Below are positions 59,901 to 64,000 of a DNA stretch of 64,000 nucleotides, one piece after another (position 1 is the first letter of the stretch; the number at the start of each line of letters is the position of its first letter). The DNA is from Phoronis australis. Its lineage: Eukaryota; Phoronida; Phoronidae. The stretch spans positions 92,330 through 156,329 of the forward strand of contig NMRA01000437.1 of the NCBI GenBank assembly GCA_002633005.1, read 5' to 3'. The notes under the pieces are model-generated. The model made no database searches. It saw nothing but the letters and a program-made list of their open reading frames with translations, and was not told where the DNA came from. The translations under genes were made by a program, and so were the position numbers.

Positions 59901-62900
59901 ACTTTATTCTGTCTTTTCCTTATTTCGAAAGTCATGTGAGTTAACTTGCCTGATAGGTGTTGCATCAGTGTTACGCATTTACTCATAAATGAACACCAGT
60001 GCAGTATATGCGGACAATGAGATTTATAATGTGTTCGTTGTTGCCCAGACGACAGCAGCACGGACAGTTACTGTGATGAGGGGACTAGTCTGTGCCTTCG
60101 TTGGTAGGACCAGCATTTGTTGCTAAGTTACTTGGCGTCATTTCCATGACCAATCACAAGTCAAAAGGTATCGAAGTCGACTGGTCCTGCTTGACTTAAT
60201 TTGAGCTGTGTATTTGGATCGCCTAATACTGTAAAACTGATTGAAAGAGATGTATAATTCAAAACCAAAAGTAGGGATGACAAGTTAGACCAAGATATAT
60301 TACCGGTATGTCTGAAATAAAGTAAACCTTACTTCATAGTAAGGAAAATCTGTGTTATAGATTACATGAAATAGTGGTAACTTTCCATTGTCATGGTAAT
60401 GCAACTATGTGTTAATGAAAAACTTTGTGGCTGGTACAGTAAACGCCAAAAATGTTCAGATAGAATAGCATGGTATTCTCCATCATTGCTTGACAGTCAT
60501 GCACTTGAGTTGGAGTTATGTGCCCTTGTTTTTAGGGTGTAGGCAAAATGGTCAAGGATTCTCAAAGTCTTGTTGTGTTTTGTTTTTGCAACCAAGGGTA
60601 GTTTTATAGTTACCTAATTTGCTTAATTTTTGTTTTATGATGAGGAGTGTTATCTGCAGGTAATTTAAGCGTTCAAGTCTTATTTTGCGTGACTGTCTAG
60701 AATGTGTTGATAGCTGTACTCTTATTCTATGCAGGATGTGGGCATTGTATGTGAAGACATCACTGGGCCACCAGATGGCACTGTGAGACTTGTTGATGGC
60801 CATCACCCTCCGCGTGATGGACGTGTTGAAATTTATCACAACTTTCAGTGGGGAACCGTAAGTAGTTAATTTAGGTTAACTCATTTATGCAAATGAATTC
60901 AAAACACTTCATGTACTCAACTTTCTTATCAGTGCTTATCAAAAACATGCTATGAACATTCCCACTAAATAAAATTGGTTCTAACCCCAGTGGTTAAGGT
61001 AAACGGTGGGGTATGGAAAATTGAACTAGACCGTATTTATCCACCTTGGCTGAGTCGCACTCGGCTCACGATCAAAGGGATGCCGCCAAGCTGCTCTAGT
61101 CATCGAGTCACGAGCGAGGATAATTGGCTTCGCTCATGCGGATATGATCAGCTGATTACAATCTAGCTAGCAGACTGTACTTTTTATGGAGAGAGTTTTA
61201 CGTAGTTTTTACTGTAATATTTGAAAAGAGGAGCGAAAACAAATATGAGTACAACTTTGAATTTTTCAAATCGGCCCAGGATAAGAGATTTTGCAACACA
61301 GCAACACTCACGATTACTTTCATTCGGCGCGCACTAATACAAAAATATAGGACCCAAGTTATTTAGATTTTGGAACACATGCATTGCAATATTCAAAATA
61401 CGTTTATTATGAATCTTACAAGCTGTAAAACGACGTTGTTAATTTCATTGTGTTCATTCATTGTCATCCGTCAAATCGGCAATTTCCGAGATGTGATCTG
61501 CGGCGTGCGCGTATGTGTACAAAACACGTGATTGTTATGTTCCTGAAGTACGAAAATTAAGAAGGCTTTAACATGCCGTTATTATTGACAGGGACACGAT
61601 AAAACGAATTTGGATTTTGACTATAGTCTTGATACAGCGATCTGACTGACCACTGCGTCAGTGTCTCCGTTAGACCCAGAAATTTCACACAGCCCGGGTA
61701 GTTCATTTCGTCCCCAACATGTAGATCGAGCCTTGGACTATTAATACTCCACGGCAGAGCTAACGACAGTCGGCCTGTGCACACAAAATCTGTGAGTTAA
61801 CCAGCACTCACCTTGCACGTTACAGCCGTTTAAGTGAAAAACAATCTAGTAAACGCCATTTTCTTGCATAATCCTCCGCCTTTTGTAACAAAAAAGTCTA
61901 TCGTCGATGACCCGCACACGCACGCTCACTCACTCTCATACACAGACGACCTTCAAAACAAACGTCACGTGACAACAACATGTGTGTTCATCCAGAGATT
62001 TTTCTCTTGTTGTGGTGTACGATGTAGCGCACATTTGGACTTAATCGCAATTAATCTGGACTCCACGTGAACTTTAAAAAATGTAAAACATCAGGAAGAT
62101 TTCAGATAATTTGTTGAGTCCAAACTATATTTTTATTCAAGAGTACAAGTTTTGCTATTGACGATGGCGATTCAGCGGCGACTCATCAGTCGGCAAGTTT
62201 TCGCCCTGTGATGAGCACAATTTTTTGAAAACTTATTGTAATTTAACAACGGAAGTTCATAGCAATGCACCACAATTTTCTAGAAAGACTGTCATAGGCT
62301 AAAAATTCGTCACAAAGCGTAAATTTTATGAACCCTAGCTTCCGATTTTACCCGTCTTTCAACTGCCGTAGGCTACAATAAGAATCCCCTTCCCTGTGAA
62401 ATGATTTTTTCTAAGCGTTTATTAGAGCCAATACACTATACAGCTTTCCACCAAGGCTAGGTGATACTACGACATCTTTGTTGCATTAGTAACTGGTCTT
62501 GGCTAATATTATCATTTTATGGCCTGGTCATCCATTCAGCCAAAAGTAGTTCCAGAAGTGGCTTATCAGCCAATTATTCACGCATGCTGACTCACAATAG
62601 AAGCCTGATAAGAGTGAAGGTGGATAAATGCGGTGTTCCTACAGTTTATTGTTTTAGTAGATGTGTTCACGACATGAAGATTGGATGAAAGGTTGAAACT
62701 CGTGTCAATTTTATTATTACTGTTTTTCATTTTCAGACTCGAGTCTGGATTGTTGGGGCACATTAATGAATAGTGTACTAATTAAAATAGTAGTAATTAC
62801 GGCTAACTTTGCTAAAAGTGAACTTACAACCATAGGTAACATGGGCTTTTGGACGTGTATTGTAAACAAGAATGTTTCATTGTTCTTTTTGTGAAATTTA

Positions 62901-63438
62901 AGATAATTTACATACTCGGCAGGTTTGTAACCACCAGTGGGATCTGACAGATACCAATGTCGTCTGCCGGCAGCTGAAGCTAGGTCCAACCAATCAGACG
63001 TTTGCTGCAGGGATCCCACCGGGGAAAGAAACAACTCTGGTGTGGATACAGGCAGTAAGTAGGTGCAAGTCGTAAAAAGTCTCTCGGATGATCATTATCC
63101 TCATGGAACAGTGTTGCCTCATTTTTGTGTTCATTAATTAACTGATTTTAATATTATTACTTCGTTTTAGTTGAAATCATCACGGAACGAGTTTTAATGC
63201 AATCACTTGTCTCATCGCAAATGTCCTTTCATTATTGCACTGACATTTGTTTCAAAATTGAGGGCTTGATGTACCTGACTGGTGATGCATCTGAACATTC
63301 GATATCCAATTTGATTTTTGCTAAATGGTTTACAGGTAGCGTGCTCAGGCAATGAAGAAAGACTTACAGAATGTAGTCACTCAGGATTTGGCAATGCTCA
63401 TTGTACACACAACGAAGATGTTGCAATAGCTTGCGGTG
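41362..63438 (+). CDS. LDLa-MAM-SRCR(3) secreted/receptor protein, 5' part (exons joined)
   Basis: Fourteen exons: 41362-41416, 43184-43222, 44729-44848, 47445-47585, 50697-50794, 51825-51989, 52604-52691, 56323-56469, 58422-58544, 58849-59034, 59652-59824, 60735-60857, 62923-63054, 63336-63438. All have AG/GT borders and one open frame of about 564 residues. Order: signal peptide (1-19), short linker, LDLa (about 32-71), MAM (about 72-235), then SRCR domains at about 240-347, 352-452 and 458-563. The last donor at 63439 shows that the gene continues past the window. LDLa binds calcium and ligands, MAM mediates adhesion, and SRCR domains bind microbial or host polyanions, so a scavenger or innate-recognition protein is likely. 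A membrane anchor, if any, lies outside. Confidence 0.92.
43184..43222 (+). CDS. exon 2: linker
   Basis: 39-nt phase 1-1 micro-exon (acceptor TTACAG, donor GTAATA) encoding VPAEASSRYYRQ. Without it the phases would still match, so it could be skipped; its splice sites are good. Confidence 0.6.
43470..43805 (-). mobile_element. LINE RNase H domain fragment
   Basis: The minus-strand frame reads VYIPGHCGVSFNDKADELAG, then DLLPTPAVVISNLRETLTD. The PGHxG...N-D-K-A-D-x-L-A motif is the C-terminal part of RNase H in LINE-type retroelements. The upstream part continues only after a one-base shift, so it is decayed. It lies in an intron of the LDLa-MAM-SRCR gene, antisense to it; a (TAC)n run follows at 43935-43960. 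Confidence 0.7.
44729..44848 (+). CDS. exon 3: LDLa domain
   Basis: Acceptor TTTCCTAG, donor GTAAGA; 120 nt, phase 1-1. Six cysteines in LDLa spacing (CSDSSQFQC, GTC, LQC, KDC, GC) and the calcium-binding end KDCSDGGDESGC. A complete low-density-lipoprotein receptor class A module. Confidence 0.93.
45083..46167. mobile_element. element with 200-bp inverted ends and hammerhead-like core
   Basis: About 45083-45285 and 45965-46167 are inverted copies (CATATCATC...GGCAATAAGTGGAAT-type blocks and AAACTTCATAAAAGACACGA). Each arm carries CTGATGA/CCGATGA, a short hairpin and CGAAA. The inside is related to the unit A element at 22110-22494. No coding frame. The paired pseudo-LTR layout and this core fit non-autonomous Penelope-like or other hammerhead-bearing retroelements, but that is inference. 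Confidence 0.6.
46889..46985. repeat. G-run/C-run dispersed repeat
   Basis: GTGGTGGATTTAGAGGGGGG with a mirrored CCCCCCC stretch; similar phrases occur at 19670 and, inverted, at 35245-35315. Probably a short interspersed repeat. Confidence 0.4.
47445..47585 (+). CDS. exon 4: MAM start
   Basis: Acceptor CTGCAG, donor GTAAGC; 141 nt, phase 1-1. FRCDFENGLGKWV, DADFEWKIHSG and [12 protein letters not shown] are the MAM opening. The second MAM cysteine (normally shortly after CDFE) is replaced. Confidence 0.92.
47788..47852. repeat. short foldback repeat (CCATAGGGG family)
   Basis: ATGGGCGGCACACCATAGGG, then GGGGCTATAGCCCC, then a GTGCCCAT end that pairs with the start. Fourth copy of the family in the window. 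Confidence 0.6.
47902..49962 (+). mobile_element. composite TIR element, forward copy
   Basis: Left end TGTATTTATCCACCTT (47902) is inverted at AAGGTGGATAAATACGG (49947-49962). The outer parts match the inverse of 61031-62633 in order (TGAGTCAGCATGCGTGAA, CCAGGCCATAAAATGATAAT, TATCCTGGGCC, GTCAATAATAACGGCATG). A GCGCC-type element (48296-49245) sits inside. It lies in the intron between exons 4 and 5. Confidence 0.75.
48296..49245 (+). mobile_element. GCGCC-type TIR element, copy 3 (nested)
   Basis: Starts TTATTCACCCTAATTAGCGC and follows the complete copy at 29755 through CATCAAATTTACG, CATTGCTATCAAAG, GTTGTCAGGTGACG and GCTACTCATTTCATGAAT. The far terminus is not clear. The same nested arrangement is in the reverse composite copy. 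Confidence 0.7.
49991..50109. repeat. long hairpin, 45-bp arms
   Basis: Arms 49991-50035 and 50065-50109 pair over 45 bases with one mismatch and one G-U wobble (TTTCCCTGATCAGTGGGG...). The loop itself contains TGGCATG/CATGCCA. The left arm is related to sequence beside the reverse composite element (about 60958-61000). Confidence 0.9.
50697..50794 (+). CDS. exon 5: MAM second segment
   Basis: Acceptor TTTCAG, donor GTAGGT; 98 nt, phase 1 in and 0 out. KYLLFESSSLTDGWRARFIS and GSACR fit the YLYIEAS...ARLxSP...C part of MAM; the third conserved cysteine is present. Confidence 0.9.
50880..50960. repeat. (ATT)n microsatellite
   Basis: Pure TTA run at about 50904-50940 with imperfect GATAAT units before it, 3' of exon 5; simple-sequence DNA. 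Confidence 0.9.
51662..51814 (+). repeat. 51-bp tandem repeat x3 at a 3' splice site
   Basis: Units 51662-51712, 51713-51763 and 51764-51814 are nearly identical (one T/C change in unit 1) and end 10 bases before exon 6. Each contains CTTCTTTTCCGATAG, an acceptor-like pyrimidine tract plus AG. Confidence 0.95.
51825..51989 (+). CDS. exon 6: MAM third segment
   Basis: Acceptor TTTACTTTAG, donor GTATGA; 165 nt, phase 0-0. FYHHMFGQNHLLNVSVAD and SLSGNQNNTWHFEALDVG match the FWYHMYG...LNV...SGNQGNSWHxAxV centre of MAM. Confidence 0.93.
52604..52691 (+). CDS. exon 7: MAM end
   Basis: Acceptor TTTCAG, donor GTACCT; 88 nt, phase 0 in and 1 out. IIFEGVRTGYRSDIGLDDLS then PGC closes the MAM domain with the final cysteine. 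Confidence 0.92.
52692..56322. other. long intron between MAM and SRCR
   Basis: No extra exon recognised; both borders are phase 1, so a further 1-1 domain exon could hide here. A hairpin element lies at 53611-53751. About 53040-53250 and 53600-54200 are CpG-richer. Confidence 0.5.
53611..53751. repeat. short inverted-repeat element
   Basis: CGTTCAGTAGACGCTAGGAC at 53611 is mirrored by GTCCTAGCGTTACTGAACG ending at 53751 with a mismatch; the direct half-repeat ACGCTAGGACCTA is also present. About 140 bp foldback. Confidence 0.75.
56323..56469 (+). CDS. exon 8: SRCR 1 first half
   Basis: Acceptor TTCTAG, donor GTAATA; 147 nt, phase 1-1. VRTVKLVDGFASNEGRIEVY, HNGKWGTICDD and NVVCKELG are the canonical SRCR opening. 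Confidence 0.95.
56483..56512. repeat. (GT)n beside a 5' splice site
   Basis: GTGTGTGAGTGTGTGTGTGT-type run beginning about 14 bases after the exon 8 donor. Such runs can bind splicing proteins in animals; here that is only a possibility. Confidence 0.85.
57392..57646. repeat. 255-bp direct repeat, copy 1
   Basis: Appears identical base for base to 57690-57944 and ends at the N at 57647. Intronic. Either a very recent duplication or an assembly join. Confidence 0.9.
57690..57944. repeat. 255-bp direct repeat, copy 2
   Basis: Second copy, 298 bases from the first, separated by N and 42 bases of other sequence. Confidence 0.9.
58422..58544 (+). CDS. exon 9: SRCR 1 second part
   Basis: Acceptor TTTTTTAG, donor GTGAGT; 123 nt, phase 1-1. 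FFGPGQGVIWLDDVECFGFE then SSIKNCRHGG is the IWLDDVxCxGxExxxxxC core of SRCR. Confidence 0.95.
58849..59034 (+). CDS. exon 10: SRCR 1 end and SRCR 2 start
   Basis: Acceptor CTCCAG, donor GTATGT; 186 nt, phase 1-1. WGVHNCEEDHSEDAGVNC closes SRCR 1 (six cysteines, group A pattern); GRIRLKDGDSRKMGRLEVWH and WGTVCDKGF open SRCR 2. Confidence 0.95.
59652..59824 (+). CDS. exon 11: SRCR 2 middle
   Basis: Acceptor CTTCAG, donor GTAAGC; 173 nt, phase 1 in and 0 out. NVVCRQLGHSAASDMRRF, VPIWLDMVRCLGNESS and HAPWGVSTCDHG continue SRCR 2. Confidence 0.95.
60735..60857 (+). CDS. exon 12: SRCR 2 end and SRCR 3 start
   Basis: Acceptor ATGCAG, donor GTAAGT; 123 nt, phase 0-0. DVGIVCEDI closes SRCR 2; TVRLVDGHHPPRDGRVEIYH and FQWGT open SRCR 3. 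Confidence 0.95.
61557..61784 (-). pseudogene. coding-like frame inside composite element
   Basis: An open frame with composition like real protein (DLHVGDEMNYPGCVKFLGLT, then YQDYSQNPNSFYRVPVNNNG). The forward element copy has the same peptide broken by stops (NYPGGVKFWGLAET). Could be a relic of an element protein or a captured exon; family not recognised. Confidence 0.25.
61800..62410 (-). mobile_element. GCGCC-type TIR element, copy 4 (nested)
   Basis: Minus strand: TTTTTTCTAAGCG end, GCTAGGGTTCATAAAATTTA, GCATTGCTATGAACTTC, GTTGTCACGTGACGTTTG. Shorter than the complete copy. Confidence 0.65.
62923..63054 (+). CDS. exon 13: SRCR 3 middle
   Basis: Acceptor GGCAG, donor GTAAGT; 132 nt, phase 0-0. 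VCNHQWDLTDTNVVCRQLKL, then a TTLVWIQA end. The usual IWLDDV strand is changed to VWIQAV. Confidence 0.92.
63336..63438 (+). CDS. exon 14: SRCR 3 end
   Basis: Acceptor TTTACAG, donor GTAAGT; 103 nt, phase 0 in and 1 out. VACSGNEERLTECSHSGFGN and HNEDVAIACGG complete SRCR 3. The donor means that more exons follow outside the window. Confidence 0.93.
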
Positions 63439-64000
63439 GTAAGTGCTTGTCAGTAGACTGTGTCTCTTGAAAACTGCTAGACCCTTGTGTATTTACTCAC
63501 AGTAGTTGAATCCTATGGTAAACGTTATTCACCTTTAGAACTTCGTATGAGGAACAGTGAGTTATCAAAATTTTAAAAAAATAAACCGGAAAATTTAACT
63601 TCTTTTTGACATACTTTATTTTGTGCAGCTGTCATAAAAACACACCTTGAAATTTGAATATTTCTATGTACCTAATATTTATAATTAATGTGGATGCATT
63701 ATGATATCGTCACCTGCTGCTGTATCTCCAAAACCTCTTGGTGGATGTTAGTGAAATTTTTCAGACATGTTTCTATCATGGATGGGACAACAGGAGCAAA
63801 TTTTTGGATGGATTCGACTACTGTTGTAACCTCTAGTGGCAATTTCAGGTTTTTAGGTTAGACTCTGTAGGTTTTGAAGTTCCATTATGACTGATTTTCA
63901 TGAAATTTGGCAGATGGATTCAACATGTTTTGTGCCAACTGGTGGCCGTTTTTATTGTTTTTGAGACTGTCTTTTGGTGTCTAACTCTTAATCGGCCAAA
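63439..64000. other. intron, runs off the window
   Basis: No exon seen. The repeat-like phrase about TTTCATGAAATTTGGCAGATGG resembles sequence in the 7.8-9.1 kb region. Confidence 0.5.

Larger units (their letters stand above)
61031..62633 (-). mobile_element. composite TIR element, reverse copy
   Basis: Ends CCGTATTTATCCACCTT (61031) and GGTGGATAAATGCGG (about 62619-62633). Read on the minus strand it follows 47902-49962 throughout, about 450 bp shorter. It contains the GCGCC-type element (about 61800-62410) in the same relative place. Sits in the intron between exons 12 and 13. Confidence 0.75.

Noticed and set aside
62717-63034. 105-codon minus-strand frame
   Set aside because: Antisense shadow of SRCR exon 13.

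Overview
The window is animal DNA, most likely from an invertebrate deuterostome (amphioxus, hemichordate or echinoderm; I cannot choose between them from sequence alone). The reasons are small domain exons with GT/AG borders spread over kilobase introns, LDLa, MAM and SRCR domains combined in one protein, AT-rich introns, and a dense load of decayed mobile elements (LINE, Penelope-like, LTR, TIR/MITE, SINE-like). No bacterial operon, CRISPR array or rRNA was seen. Single N bases at about 2522, 37029 and 57647 mark draft-assembly joins.

Layout. (1) 736-11174, minus strand: exons of a MAM-domain protein, with one complete MAM domain (four exons, 11174 to 6699) and the start and end of a second (6150-5969 and 850-736). 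Both ends of the gene lie outside what I can see. (2) About 11.2-21.6 kb: no convincing gene, many TIR and foldback repeats. (3) About 21.65-38.26 kb, minus strand: a tandem segmental duplication. Each unit holds one two-exon gene for a secreted 527-residue protein made of four divergent repeats of about 120 residues (gene A 23416-27752, gene B 32557-36632). Both genes keep the same promoter layout, a TATA box about 63 nt before the ATG and a DR1 nuclear-receptor-type site just upstream. The copies differ by insertions: a Penelope-like pair and a TIR element in A; a 1.43-kb TA-targeting element and an LTR with heat-shock-element motifs in B. (4) 41362-63438 and beyond, plus strand: a 14-exon gene, cut by the window end, encoding signal peptide - LDLa - MAM - SRCR - SRCR - SRCR. 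Its exon phases join without conflict over the whole span.

All recognised genes encode secreted or cell-surface proteins of adhesion, scavenger or innate-recognition type. The most notable non-gene signals are the LTR whose U3 carries an array of heat-shock elements just before a TATA box and initiator; the strong basic shift of gene B relative to gene A; and two inverted copies of a composite TIR element in two introns of the same LDLa-MAM-SRCR gene.
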